Below the pieces are notes generated by a model. The model was not told where the DNA came from. It ran no database searches and saw only the letters and a program-made list of their open reading frames with translations. From Natronomonas gomsonensis (GTDB lineage: Archaea > Halobacteriota > Halobacteria > Halobacteriales > Haloarculaceae), in the NCBI RefSeq assembly GCF_024300825.1, contig NZ_CP101323.1, positions 3,162,001 to 3,226,000 of the forward strand: a DNA stretch of 64,000 nt. The letters run 5' to 3'. A program made the translations under genes and the position numbers. Of the stretch, positions 42,534-51,848 are shown in pieces. Within the stretch, counting starts at the first letter, position 1. The number at the start of each line of letters is the position of its first letter.

Positions 42534-43703
42534 TCAGTCCCCGAGGTCGAGTATCTGTCCCAGCGTGCGCTCGGGGTCGTCGTTGCCGAGCGCCGACTCG
42601 ACGAGGAGCCGACCGCCGAGAACGGAGGGACTCAACACCACGTCGGCGCCCGCTCGGCGGAGTTTCCGGACGTTCTCGCGGTCGGTGGCCGCGGCGACGA
42701 TGCGGAGGTCGGGGTTGAGTTCGCGTGCGGTCAGAATCGACAGCGCGTCCTGTGCGTCGTCGTTCGTCGCGGCGATGAGCGCCGTCGCCCGCTCGATGTG
42801 GACGCGCTGGAGCGGCTCCTCGTCGCTGGGGTTGCCGGTGACGACCTCGAACCCGTGGTCCCGGAGGTGTTTGGCCTTCTCGGTGTCGCGGGTGACGACC
42901 ACCGAGGCGTCGCGGTTGAGGTTTTCGAGTATCGGTTCGGTCAGTTCGCCGTATCCGAGGACGATGTAGTGGTCGTCCAACAGGTCGAGTTGTTTGTCGC
43001 TCATGTTTCCGAGTGCGGTCGCGAGGCGGGCCTCGATGAGTGGGCCGAGCAGAGTACCGAGGGCGACACCGAAACTGGCGACGCCGGTGAGCAGGACCGA
43101 CATCGAGAACAGTCGCCCGAGCTGTGTCGTCGCCGTGATGTCGCCGTAGCCGACGGTCGAAGCGGTGACGAGCGTGAAGTAGAAGGCATCGAGGACGGTG
43201 TTCACCTGCGGGAACTCATCGCGCAGCGCGTACGTGCCGATGGTGCCGTAGGCTTGGACGCCGACGATGGCCGCCAGCGAGGCCAACTGTGTCGTGTTGA
43301 GGTCGACGCGCCGGTCGAAGTACCGGCGGTTGAGGAGGACTGCTGGAAGGGAAAGCACCGACAGGGCGACGAGCGGAAGCGAGAGGACGCTCGACTGCGC
43401 CAACCCCTGAAGGGCCGTCACGGGCAGTAAAACGACCGTCGACGACCACGCCACTCGGTAGCCGCGTCGGAGACCGTAGACGCTGACAAGCATGCCGAAC
43501 CCCGTCATCGTCCCGGTGAACCCGGCCGTCCGAGCGACGTACCCCGGAATGATGGTGGCGAGCGGCCCGGAAATCGTCGTCGCACCGATGTTGACGAGGC
43601 CGGTGACGACCGACAGCACGGCGACGACCGTCGTCGACAGCACCGCCGCTTGGGTCCGTAACAGCGTCGGTGTCTCGTGTCGTCTCTCCGGTTCGGCCGC
43701 CAT
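42534..43703 (-). CDS. Potassium channel with RCK/TrkA domain
   Basis: The 389-residue protein has about four N-terminal membrane segments, then a pore unit with selectivity filter TASTVGYGDI (near residue 178), followed by an RCK domain (YIVLGYGELTEPILENL) and a C-terminal tail. It is a ligand-gated potassium channel. It is divergent from two membrane proteins ending in RCK_C domains, 108 bases apart, and close to trkA. This strongly suggests a potassium-handling neighbourhood. Confidence 0.92.
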   Translation of the reverse strand: MAAEPERRHETPTLLRTQAAVLSTTVVAVLSVVTGLVNIGATTISGPLATIIPGYVARTAGFTGTMTGFGMLVSVYGLRRGYRVAWSSTVVLLPVTALQGLAQSSVLSLPLVALSVLSLPAVLLNRRYFDRRVDLNTTQLASLAAIVGVQAYGTIGTYALRDEFPQVNTVLDAFYFTLVTASTVGYGDITATTQLGRLFSMSVLLTGVASFGVALGTLLGPLIEARLATALGNMSDKQLDLLDDHYIVLGYGELTEPILENLNRDASVVVTRDTEKAKHLRDHGFEVVTGNPSDEEPLQRVHIERATALIAATNDDAQDALSILTARELNPDLRIVAAATDRENVRKLRRAGADVVLSPSVLGGRLLVESALGNDDPERTLGQILDLGD

Positions 43704-43811
43704 ACTGTCGTCTCAGCTACGGCCACGATAAAACCTCTCCGCTCTCGTCCGACTACGGTTCGCCGCTGTCGGAGCGGTAGTAGTTTAACGTCGCGGGGTC
43801 TCAGGGGGTCC

Positions 43812-45014
43812 ATGGTTCAAGCGCTCCCCGTCGAGATTCTGCTGGGTATCTATCTCGGCATCCTGACGGGAATCTTCCCGGCGCTCATTGCGTGGGGGCT
43901 CGGATTCATCTTCAAATATTTCACCGGTGTCTCCATCCCTGCCTTCGGTGTCATCGTTCTCTCGCTGGCGATTGCGGGTATCAACGGCGGACTGCTGGCA
44001 CTGAACGACCCGGCGGTTCTCGCCTCCGGTCCCCGAGTCGTCATCGCACTCGTCGTCGTGTTGATGGTCTCGATGTACGCCCACTCGAAGGGCGACCAGA
44101 TGGGTGCGACGTTCCCGAAACGGCTGTCGCTGTCGAAGTTGCGGGAGCGGACGCTGTCGAGCGACGTGGTCGACCTCGTCGGCTCCCGCGGCGAAGTCCG
44201 TGTCGAGGTCATCGGCGAGGTCATCGACATGGAGGGGTATCCGCCGCTGTCCGAGGAGACGCGAACGGCCATCAAGACCGGCGAGTGGCGGCTCCCTGCG
44301 GACCTCCCGATTTCGGAACTCGAGACGCGCTTCGCCGACCGACTGAAGACGGAACTTGACCTCGCCGACGTTTCGGTGTCGATCGACGAGCGTGGGCGAG
44401 CGACGGTCATCGCCGCGCCGCCGCTGTCGGGCATCTCCAAGCGAGTCCCGACCGGTAAACGGGCCGTCTCCCTCGACGTGCTCGTCCCCACGGGGGTCGC
44501 TCGGGGTGACGAGGTACTCGTCGTCGCGGATGGGCTCTCCGTCGAGGGGACCGTCGTCGCCGCCCGCTCCGGGACGAAAAAAGAGGAGTTGAAGACCGAC
44601 GGCGGAACTGAGGAGGTCACACCCCCCGTCAACGTCCCGACGACGACGGGTGGGGATGGCCGTGTCACCGTCGCGGTCGCTCGCAGCGACGCCGAGAAAC
44701 TGCTCTCGGCCCAGCGGCCGAAAATCGTCGTGACCGCCCGTGGAACCCGCCGGGAGTTCGAACTCATCTCGTTGCTTCGACAGGCCGGCAAGCGTTTCCG
44801 GAAATTCACGGTCAAGCCGACCAGTTCCCTTGCGGGGTCGACGCTGGCTGGGGCCAATGTCCGTGATAACCACGATGTCGCAGTACTGGCGGTCAAGCGC
44901 CCCAACGGCTGGCTGGTCGCCCCGCGTGGGGCGACGGAGCTATCGGCCGGCGACGAACTGTTCGTCGTCGGGACACGCGAGGCGCTCAACGCCTTCGAGG
45001 GGGTGGTCGGATGA
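43812..45014 (+). CDS. Membrane protein with C-terminal RCK_C domain, copy 1
   Basis: The 400-residue protein has three N-terminal membrane segments (about residues 7-30, 42-62 and 72-92), then a large soluble region and a C-terminal RCK_C (TrkA_C) domain with GSTLAGANVRDNHDVAVLAV and ELSAGDELFVVGTREAL. No RCK_N, pore loop or selectivity filter is visible. It is paralogous to the next gene, overlapping by ATGA. The pair probably senses a ligand and acts with the neighbouring channel or TrkA, which is inferred from context. Confidence 0.82.
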   Translation: MVQALPVEILLGIYLGILTGIFPALIAWGLGFIFKYFTGVSIPAFGVIVLSLAIAGINGGLLALNDPAVLASGPRVVIALVVVLMVSMYAHSKGDQMGATFPKRLSLSKLRERTLSSDVVDLVGSRGEVRVEVIGEVIDMEGYPPLSEETRTAIKTGEWRLPADLPISELETRFADRLKTELDLADVSVSIDERGRATVIAAPPLSGISKRVPTGKRAVSLDVLVPTGVARGDEVLVVADGLSVEGTVVAARSGTKKEELKTDGGTEEVTPPVNVPTTTGGDGRVTVAVARSDAEKLLSAQRPKIVVTARGTRREFELISLLRQAGKRFRKFTVKPTSSLAGSTLAGANVRDNHDVAVLAVKRPNGWLVAPRGATELSAGDELFVVGTREALNAFEGVVG

Positions 45015-46174
45015 CCCTTGCACAACTCGCCATCGTCGAGGGGTTCCTCGTCGACGTGGCGCGTGTCGCGGTGTTGGTGCTGCTCGCTGGGGTGTTAGGC
45101 GCAATCGTGGGACTGATTCATCGGTGGTACGCCAACGAACAGGTTCCGGACGGTCTGACGGTACTCATAGGGCTCAGCAGCGTCGCACTGTATCTGAACA
45201 CTGCCGGTGCGCTCGGTGAGGTCATTGGCGGTACCGGCGGGGACTTACTCGCTTTGGAGATGGTGGCCTACAACACCATCACGCTCTTCCTTTCGGGTGT
45301 CACGGCGAGTGCGGGTGGGCGAGTCGGCGACCGAGCAGGTATCAGCGTCTTCGCCGTCTCGGGACGGAAATCCGTCGAGCAGGACGTGAGTCGCATCGTC
45401 AAGTCCGTCGGCCGGGTGACCACCGTCGAGGTGCCGGACGACATCGAGGACATTGACGGCTACGAACCCGTCGACTCGGCGACGAAGGACAAACTCGCCG
45501 GTCAGACGCTGCTGTTCCCCCGGCGACTCACCGTCGAAGAGTTACAGACACGGTTCGTCGAGCGGCTCCGCATCGACTACGACGTCGGGTACGTCGACGT
45601 GGAGTTCGCCGAGGACGCGAGCATCGAATACCTCGCGTTGGGACGGCGGGAATCCGGTCTCGGACCGACGCTACCGCCCGGTAGTGCTGCCGTCGCCGTC
45701 AGGGCGGACCCGCCGAACAACGCCAGTCCCGGCGACGCCGTTCAGGTCTGGACGACCGGCGACGGGGAGGAAGCGTCGCCACACCGGGTGACGAACGCGG
45801 AGCTCCGGGGCACGGCCGAGGACGTGGTGACCCTGACGATGGACGAGCGGGATGCACGGCGCTTCGACACCGAGCGCCGATATCGACTCGTCACTCTCCC
45901 CGTCGAGGCTCGAACAGACAGGGAGTTCGCCGCCCAGTTGCGCGCCGCCGAGGAGACGACGACTGCAGTCACAATCGAGTCAGGAAGTCCCCTCGTCAAC
46001 TCCAGTGTCGGCGCACTCGACATCGCCGTCGTCGCGGTCCGAACGTCTGCTGGCGATATCGAGGCGATTCCGCCGCGAAGGCGACCACTCGCTCCCGGCG
46101 AGACGGTGTACGCTATCGCTCGTCCGGCACAACTCCGTCAACTGGAGGCGGCTGCCGCGGTGGACGGCCAGTAG
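45011..46174 (+). CDS. Membrane protein with C-terminal RCK_C domain, copy 2
   Basis: The 387-residue protein has three N-terminal membrane segments (about residues 15-40, 48-68 and 78-98), a soluble region and a C-terminal RCK_C-type domain (SSVGALDIAVVAV, then LAPGETVYAIARPAQL). Domain order equals that of the preceding gene but sequence identity is modest, so they are old paralogues probably forming a heteromer. No ion filter is seen. Its start overlaps the preceding stop by ATGA. Confidence 0.82.
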   Translation: MTLAQLAIVEGFLVDVARVAVLVLLAGVLGAIVGLIHRWYANEQVPDGLTVLIGLSSVALYLNTAGALGEVIGGTGGDLLALEMVAYNTITLFLSGVTASAGGRVGDRAGISVFAVSGRKSVEQDVSRIVKSVGRVTTVEVPDDIEDIDGYEPVDSATKDKLAGQTLLFPRRLTVEELQTRFVERLRIDYDVGYVDVEFAEDASIEYLALGRRESGLGPTLPPGSAAVAVRADPPNNASPGDAVQVWTTGDGEEASPHRVTNAELRGTAEDVVTLTMDERDARRFDTERRYRLVTLPVEARTDREFAAQLRAAEETTTAVTIESGSPLVNSSVGALDIAVVAVRTSAGDIEAIPPRRRPLAPGETVYAIARPAQLRQLEAAAAVDGQ

Positions 46175-46211
46175 TCGTTACAGACAAACCTACCCGCCTC
46201 CCAGTAGGAGT

Positions 46212-46547
46212 ATGGCCGACGACCCGATAGACCCAAGCGACATCGGCGAAGGGGATGCACCCCCAATCGAGGAGGCACCATACAAAATCATCTTCGAGGC
46301 GAACAAGTGCATCGCCGCGGGCAAGTGTGCGGAGGTGTCGACTAACTGGGAGATGGACATCACGACCGGCATCGCCAAGCCGGACGTGTACTTCTTCGGA
46401 GAGGGGAACCTCGAACACAACATCCGTGCGGCCGAGGCCTGTCCGGCGAAGAAGGACCGAGGCGTCATCCACGTGGTCGACCGTCGAACGAACGAAGAAA
46501 TCGCTCCCGACCCCCACGGTGACGGCACGCTGTCGGTCGACTGGTAA
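46212..46547 (+). CDS. Ferredoxin-like iron-sulfur protein
   Basis: The 111-residue protein has CIAAGKC and a later CPAK, a C-x5-C...CP pattern as in [3Fe-4S] or single-cluster ferredoxins; a fourth ligand is not evident. Cys residues sit near positions 36, 42 and 79. It should carry electrons between soluble enzymes. It stands alone, 37 bases after the RCK_C pair, and is followed by a strong hairpin before the peptide-transport operon. Confidence 0.82.
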   Translation: MADDPIDPSDIGEGDAPPIEEAPYKIIFEANKCIAAGKCAEVSTNWEMDITTGIAKPDVYFFGEGNLEHNIRAAEACPAKKDRGVIHVVDRRTNEEIAPDPHGDGTLSVDW

Positions 46548-46625
46548 CCACGAAAGCAGCAGTTTTGACGAACACAGGTGGCCGTTCGTAGCCCGAACAC
46601 CACCATTCTCGTTCACCAGTCCGCT

Positions 46626-46649
46626 TTCTTCGGCAACAGGGCCGAAGAA
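46626..46649 (+). terminator. 9-bp hairpin between ferredoxin and dppA
   Basis: TTCTTCGGC and GCCGAAGAA are exact reverse complements around a 6-base loop. It lies after the ferredoxin gene and before the dpp TATA box. No T-run follows, so termination is uncertain and an operator role is possible. Confidence 0.4.
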
Positions 46650-46677
46650 CGTGTAACATCAGTGTGGTTGTTTCCCC

Positions 46678-46690
46678 TATATATTTATAT
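46678..46690 (+). promoter_or_regulatory. TATA box of the dpp operon
   Basis: TATATATTTATAT is a very strong AT-only box ending 21 bases before the dppA ATG at 46712, so the transcript is expected to have a leader of only a few bases or none. Confidence 0.7.
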
Positions 46691-46711
46691 CCAGAACGCA
46701 GGTGGGCAAGT

Positions 46712-48469
46712 ATGGCGCGAAACGACAGCCAGGACAACGTCAATCAGAACCGGCGGCGGCTCCTCCAAGCGATGGGCGCCGCCGGTGCGGCTGGACTCGC
46801 CGGTTGTTCCGGTCTCGGTGGCAACGGAAACGGCAACGGCGACGGAAGCGGTCTCCCGGACGACCTCCAACAGCAACTCAGCGACGGCTTCGAGGAGGCG
46901 GGCTTCGAGACGCCGTGGGAAGGCGAAATCATCACCAACGAAAACCCCGAACGCGTCCAGTGGGCGCAGGTCATCCAAGAGGAACTCAACGCCACGGAGT
47001 TCTTCGACATCGAACTGAACCAGTTCGAGTGGACGACCTACGTTGGCCGCGTACTGGCCGAGGATTCCGCCGAAGACGAGGCGCTCGTCTGTCTCGGTTG
47101 GTCTGCCGGCTGGGACCCCGACGCGTACATCCGGAACCTGTTTCACAGCGACCAGCACACGCCTGCCTGTTGTAACGTCAACCACTTCTCCGACGAGGAA
47201 ATCGACACCCTCATCGACGAGGGGACGTCGACGACCGACATCGACGAGCGGGCCGACATCTATCAGGATGCCCAGGAATCTATCGTCGAGTCCTCGCCGG
47301 TGGCGTTCATCCGCTACGGCGAGGAAATCGACGCCTTCCGGTCGGCGGCGGTCGAGGGCTGGCAGACCTACCCCATCAACGGCGGCAAGTACTACAGCGT
47401 CTACGCGCCGTGGGCGGGCGTTCACGCGGAAGTCATGGGTGACAACGCCGGCGACGAGAACGAACTCATCGCGACGTTCTCCGCCGACGTGGCCAACACC
47501 GACCCAACCGAGCAGAACGACACCACCTCGACGATGTCGACGAACCTCGTCTACGAGGGTGTGATGGGCGTCGACTACAACGGCGAACCGCAGATGATGC
47601 TCGCCGAGGACCTCGAACAGGTCAGCGAGACGGAGTACGTGTTCACGCTTCGTGAGGGCGTCCAGTTCCACCCCAGCCAAGAGTTCGACTTCGACGGCCG
47701 CGAGTTGACCGCCGAAGACGTGAAGTTCTCCTGGGAGCGGTATCTCGGCACGACGCGAGAGGCCGACGTCGGCGACTGGCTCGGCGTCCCCGACACGCCC
47801 GAGGGCGAATCCGCCGACTCCTTCGAGGGAACGCTCACCGTCGAAGGCGACTACACGCTGCGAGTCGAACTGCCCGAGGTGTACGCGCCGTTCCAGTTCA
47901 CCGTCGGCGATGCACTCATCGTGCCGCGGGAGGCTGGCGAGGACGGCCCCCTCGACCTCTCGACGGAGCCCATCGGGACGGGTCCTTACCGCCTGGACCA
48001 GTACGACCCCGACGAGCTGTGGCGTCTGACGGCGTTCGACGACCACTGGTACGACGGCTCCGGCGACGTGCCGGCCGACCAGCCCATCGAGACGGCGACG
48101 TTCCGCATCATCACCGAGAGTTCCGCTCGCGAGGCTGCACTCCGCGGTGGCGACGTGGACCTCGCCCAGCCGCCGCAGGGCAGCGTCTCGGCGCTCCAAG
48201 AGGAGAGCGACTTCTCGGTCACGAGCCGCATCGCCGGCGGCTTCGACATGTTCATCTACCCGATGAACGCCGATACGCCGTTCCAGAGTCAGGACGTCCG
48301 ACTCGCGGCCAACCGACTCATCAACCGGCCCGGCATCGTCAGCGCCGTCTACGACGGCATCGGTACCCCAGCGTACTCACCGATTTCGCCACTGGCGGGG
48401 TCGTTCACATCCGAAGAGTTCAACCAACGCATGGGTGACGAGTACTCGCGGTACTACGGCGCCGAATAA
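46712..48469 (+). CDS. dppA: Peptide-type ABC transporter binding lipoprotein, circularly permuted
   Basis: The 585-residue lipoprotein has a Tat signal (NRRRLLQAMG) and lipobox (LAGCSG, C32). Its family-5 binding domain appears in swapped order. Residues about 50-240 correspond to the usual C-terminal half (ERVQWAQVIQEEL, LGWSAGWDPDAYIRNLFHS, EEIDTLIDEG). Residues about 250-585 correspond to the usual N-terminal half (LVYEGVMGVDYNGEPQMMLA, YVFTLREGVQF, LTAEDVKFSWERYL), ending with QDVRLAANRLINRPGIVSAV. This is what a circular permutation gives. It is the first gene of dppABCDF and probably captures peptides. Confidence 0.93.
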   Translation: MARNDSQDNVNQNRRRLLQAMGAAGAAGLAGCSGLGGNGNGNGDGSGLPDDLQQQLSDGFEEAGFETPWEGEIITNENPERVQWAQVIQEELNATEFFDIELNQFEWTTYVGRVLAEDSAEDEALVCLGWSAGWDPDAYIRNLFHSDQHTPACCNVNHFSDEEIDTLIDEGTSTTDIDERADIYQDAQESIVESSPVAFIRYGEEIDAFRSAAVEGWQTYPINGGKYYSVYAPWAGVHAEVMGDNAGDENELIATFSADVANTDPTEQNDTTSTMSTNLVYEGVMGVDYNGEPQMMLAEDLEQVSETEYVFTLREGVQFHPSQEFDFDGRELTAEDVKFSWERYLGTTREADVGDWLGVPDTPEGESADSFEGTLTVEGDYTLRVELPEVYAPFQFTVGDALIVPREAGEDGPLDLSTEPIGTGPYRLDQYDPDELWRLTAFDDHWYDGSGDVPADQPIETATFRIITESSAREAALRGGDVDLAQPPQGSVSALQEESDFSVTSRIAGGFDMFIYPMNADTPFQSQDVRLAANRLINRPGIVSAVYDGIGTPAYSPISPLAGSFTSEEFNQRMGDEYSRYYGAE

Positions 48470-48495
48470 CCCGGCCCCGCGATTACCACCCCTAC

Positions 48496-49446
48496 ATGTC
48501 CCTACGCAGGTACGTCGTCAAGCGACTGTTACTCACCATCCCAATACTGCTGGGTGTGACGGCCATCACGTTCGCGATGGTCCACCTCCAACCCGGTGAC
48601 GTCATCGACGTACTCGTCGGATTCAACGACGTCAGCGCCGAGACGGAACGGCAGTTGCGGGAACAGTACAACCTCGATGAGCCGATATACGTCCAGTACG
48701 TCCTGTGGCTCAGAGACGCCATGGTACTCGACTTCGGACAGTCGTTCATCTCCGAGCGGAGCGTCGGCGAGGCGATTTCGACCCGCCTCCCCTATACCGT
48801 GCTACTCGGCATCCTCGCGCTCTTCATCTCCATCGCCATCGGCGTTCCGGCCGGCATCATCGCCGCGGTCAAGAAGGGCGAGCAGGCCGACGAGGTCAGC
48901 CGCGTCGCCGCCCTCCTCGGCGTCGCGACGCCGAACTTCTGGCTCGGACTGATGTTGCTGCTCGTCTTCAGCGTCCAGTTGGGGTGGTTCCGAACCATCC
49001 CGCCCTCGGACGTGGCGGTGTACGACCCGGCGTTGTTGAAGTTCATGGTCCTCCCGGCGATTACGCTGGGGACGGCCTCTGCGGCGCTTCTGATGCGCAT
49101 CATGCGGTCGTCGATGCTCGAAGAGTTGAACAAGGAGTACGTGAAGATGGCCCGCGCGAAGGGGCTCCCCGAGCGGACCGTCATCACCAAACACGTCGTC
49201 CGGAACTCACTGATTTCCGTCGTGACGGTGGCGGCGCTTCAAATCGCGTTCATCGTCGACGGCGCGGTCGTCATCGAGCAGGTCTTCTCGGTTCGGGGCA
49301 TCGGGCGCCTCCTGCTCGGTGCGATTCTCCAGCGTGACTTCCCCATCATTCAGGCGTCGGTCCTGATGATCGGTGTGACTATCGTCTTCGCCAACCTCTT
49401 GGCTGACATCATCTACTCCTATCTCGACCCACGAATTCGCTACTAA
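48496..49446 (+). CDS. dppB: Peptide ABC transporter permease B
   Basis: The 316-residue permease has six membrane helices. Landmarks are the N-terminal RRYVVKRLLLTIPILLGVTA, PGDVIDVLVG and the EAA loop (EYVKMARAKGLPERTVITKH) that docks onto the ATPases. It forms half of the channel with DppC. The gene starts 26 bases after dppA. The domain order is normal, unlike the binding protein. Confidence 0.94.
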   Translation: MSLRRYVVKRLLLTIPILLGVTAITFAMVHLQPGDVIDVLVGFNDVSAETERQLREQYNLDEPIYVQYVLWLRDAMVLDFGQSFISERSVGEAISTRLPYTVLLGILALFISIAIGVPAGIIAAVKKGEQADEVSRVAALLGVATPNFWLGLMLLLVFSVQLGWFRTIPPSDVAVYDPALLKFMVLPAITLGTASAALLMRIMRSSMLEELNKEYVKMARAKGLPERTVITKHVVRNSLISVVTVAALQIAFIVDGAVVIEQVFSVRGIGRLLLGAILQRDFPIIQASVLMIGVTIVFANLLADIIYSYLDPRIRY

Positions 49447-49449
49447 ACT

Positions 49450-50484
49450 ATGGCTACGAGAGACAAGACTTCCGAACGCGGCCGGATTCAGGTGACTGGG
49501 TTCGACGCCTCGATAGTGACCGAACGCGACGAACTCGTCGACTGGGAAGCAGCCGAGGGATCCAAAAGCGGTACCAGCAGACGCGCGAAAGCGTGGTACC
49601 GGTTCAAACAGAACCGGTCGGCGTTTCTCGGCATCGGCATCCTCGCGTTCATGCTGCTCGTCGCGGTTTTCGCACGACCGATAGAGGTCGCCGTCGCCGG
49701 CCAATCGATTCCCATCCAGCCGATTCAACTGGCTCCACACAGCACCGACACCAGCCTCATCGCGAGCAACACCCCACCCAACGCCGAACACCCGTTCGGG
49801 ACGACGCAACTCGGTCGCGACATCCTCTCGCAAGTGATGGTCGGCGCACGATACAGCCTCTCCATCGGCGTCATCGCCGTCGGACTGGCTGTTCTCGTCG
49901 GCGTCCCCATGGGCGCCATCGCCGGCTACTACGGCGGCTGGGTCGACGAGGCCATCATGCGCGTCGTCGACATTCTCTATGCGTTCCCCTTCCTCGTCCT
50001 CGCTATCGTCATCATTGCCATCCTCGGGCAGGGATTCTGGAAGATGATTCTCGCCTTGGTCATCGTCGGCTGGATTGGCTATGCGCGTCTCATCCGAGGT
50101 GAAATCCTCTCGGTGAAAGAAAACGAGTACGTGATGGCCGCGAAGGCGCTGGGCGCCCGGGACAGTTCGATTATCTTCAAACACATCGTCCCGAACGCGA
50201 TGGCGCCGGTCATCGTACAGGCGACGCTCAACGTCGGCACTATCGTCCTCGCGGCCGCCGCTCTCGGGTTCCTCGGGTTGGGTCTCCAGCCCGGTTCTCC
50301 CGAGTGGGGGACAATCCTCTCGGGCGGCCGTGACGCCGTCATTGCCGGGCGATGGTGGGTCACCGTCTTCCCCGGCCTCGCCATCGTCTTCTTCGTGCTC
50401 GCGGTCAACCTCGTCGGCGACGGCGTCCGCGACGCGATGGACCCACAGGACACCGGTGGCGACACCGGCGGAGGGTTCCGCTGA
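49450..50484 (+). CDS. dppC: Peptide ABC transporter permease C
   Basis: The 344-residue permease has an N-terminal soluble extension of about 50 residues, then six helices, with HPFGTTQLGRDILSQVMVGA and an EAA loop ENEYVMAAKALGARDSSIIF. It pairs with DppB. The stop shares one base with the dppD start (TGATG), indicating tight coupling. Confidence 0.94.
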   Translation: MATRDKTSERGRIQVTGFDASIVTERDELVDWEAAEGSKSGTSRRAKAWYRFKQNRSAFLGIGILAFMLLVAVFARPIEVAVAGQSIPIQPIQLAPHSTDTSLIASNTPPNAEHPFGTTQLGRDILSQVMVGARYSLSIGVIAVGLAVLVGVPMGAIAGYYGGWVDEAIMRVVDILYAFPFLVLAIVIIAILGQGFWKMILALVIVGWIGYARLIRGEILSVKENEYVMAAKALGARDSSIIFKHIVPNAMAPVIVQATLNVGTIVLAAAALGFLGLGLQPGSPEWGTILSGGRDAVIAGRWWVTVFPGLAIVFFVLAVNLVGDGVRDAMDPQDTGGDTGGGFR

Positions 50485-51848
50485 TGACGCTTCTGGAAGT
50501 CGAGGACCTCCGGACGCAGTTCTACACGGAGGACGGTGTCGTGCGGGCGGTCGACGGCCTCTCGTATCGCATCGAGCGCGGCGAGAAGTTCGGTATCGTC
50601 GGCGAATCGGGCGCCGGAAAGTCCGTCGCCTCGCTGTCGTTGATGCGACTCATCGACGACCCCGGTCGCGTCGCCGGCGGGTCGATTCGGTTCTACGAGG
50701 AGTCGACAGTCGAGCGCTTCGAGCGGAAGTTCCCCAAGCGCGTCGTCGACGTGGCGGACCTCCGTGCGGAACACGACGTGACCGAACTCGTCGACCAACT
50801 GCTCGAGGAGGGTGTCGCGCCGTCGTCGATAGCCGACGACCGAGTCGACGCCGACGCTGACGCGGCGACGGTGGTCAGAGACGGCGACGTCGGAATGCGC
50901 GACTTGGTCGATAGTCGTTACGGCGTCGACCTCGGTATCGTCGACGAGGACGCCGTCGTCGTCCACGACGGCTCCGAACGCTACATCGAGATTACGCGCG
51001 CCGACGGCGAACCGTTGCGCCAACTCCGTGGGAACCACATAGCGATGATTTTCCAGGATCCACAGACGGCGCTCAATCCGGTGTACACCATCGGCGAGCA
51101 GATTTCCGAGGCCATCCGGACACACATGGACCTCGACAGCGCCGCCGTCAAGGACCGCGCCATCGACATGCTCGACCAAGTTGGTATCCCCGACCCCGAG
51201 AGTCGATACGACAACTACCCCCACGAGTTCTCCGGCGGCATGCAGCAGCGGGCGGTCATCGCCGTCGCGCTGTCGTGTGACCCCGACCTCATCATCGCGG
51301 ACGAACCGACGACGGCGCTGGACGTGACCATCGAGGCCCAGATTCTCGAGTTGCTCGACGATTTGACGACCGAGACGGGAACCGCGATTCAGATGATTAC
51401 CCACGACCTCGGCGTCGTGGCGGGCGTCTGTGACCGCGTCGCGGTGATGTACGCGGGCAAGCCGGTCGAAATCGCACCGGTCGAGGAACTGTACTACGAT
51501 CCGAAACACCCCTACACCGTCGGCCTGATGGGGTCGATTCCCCGCATCGGGGACGGGCGTGAACGGCTCGACACCATCCCGGGGACGATGCCCGACCTCG
51601 TGCAGGTGCCGCCGGGCTGTAGTTTCCACCCGCGGTGTCCGTACGCCGAGGAGGCGTGTACGCGGAAGGAACCGAGCCTCACCGAGGCCGACAGCGGTGA
51701 CCGGGCGGACCCCGTCGACGACGACGCACACGCCGCGGCGTGTCTGGAGTACACCGACGACCTCCAACAGGGCCTCGACTACGAGGTCCACGTCGGCGAG
51801 GGAATCGAGACGGGCGCCGGCGGCGAGACGACGGAGGAGAACCAATGA
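50484..51848 (+). CDS. dppD: Peptide ABC transporter ATPase D with an inserted domain
   Basis: The 454-residue ATPase has Walker A (GESGAGKS, residues 40-47), Q-loop (MIFQDPQTALNP), signature FSGGMQQRAV, Walker B (LIIADEPTTALDV) and the C-terminal peptide-transporter Cys cluster. Between Walker A and the Q-loop is an extra region of about 95 residues (about 73-168) that typical DppD/OppD proteins lack. The core ATPase motifs are otherwise intact. ATG at 50484 begins the similarity and overlaps dppC. Confidence 0.93.
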   Translation: MTLLEVEDLRTQFYTEDGVVRAVDGLSYRIERGEKFGIVGESGAGKSVASLSLMRLIDDPGRVAGGSIRFYEESTVERFERKFPKRVVDVADLRAEHDVTELVDQLLEEGVAPSSIADDRVDADADAATVVRDGDVGMRDLVDSRYGVDLGIVDEDAVVVHDGSERYIEITRADGEPLRQLRGNHIAMIFQDPQTALNPVYTIGEQISEAIRTHMDLDSAAVKDRAIDMLDQVGIPDPESRYDNYPHEFSGGMQQRAVIAVALSCDPDLIIADEPTTALDVTIEAQILELLDDLTTETGTAIQMITHDLGVVAGVCDRVAVMYAGKPVEIAPVEELYYDPKHPYTVGLMGSIPRIGDGRERLDTIPGTMPDLVQVPPGCSFHPRCPYAEEACTRKEPSLTEADSGDRADPVDDDAHAAACLEYTDDLQQGLDYEVHVGEGIETGAGGETTEENQ

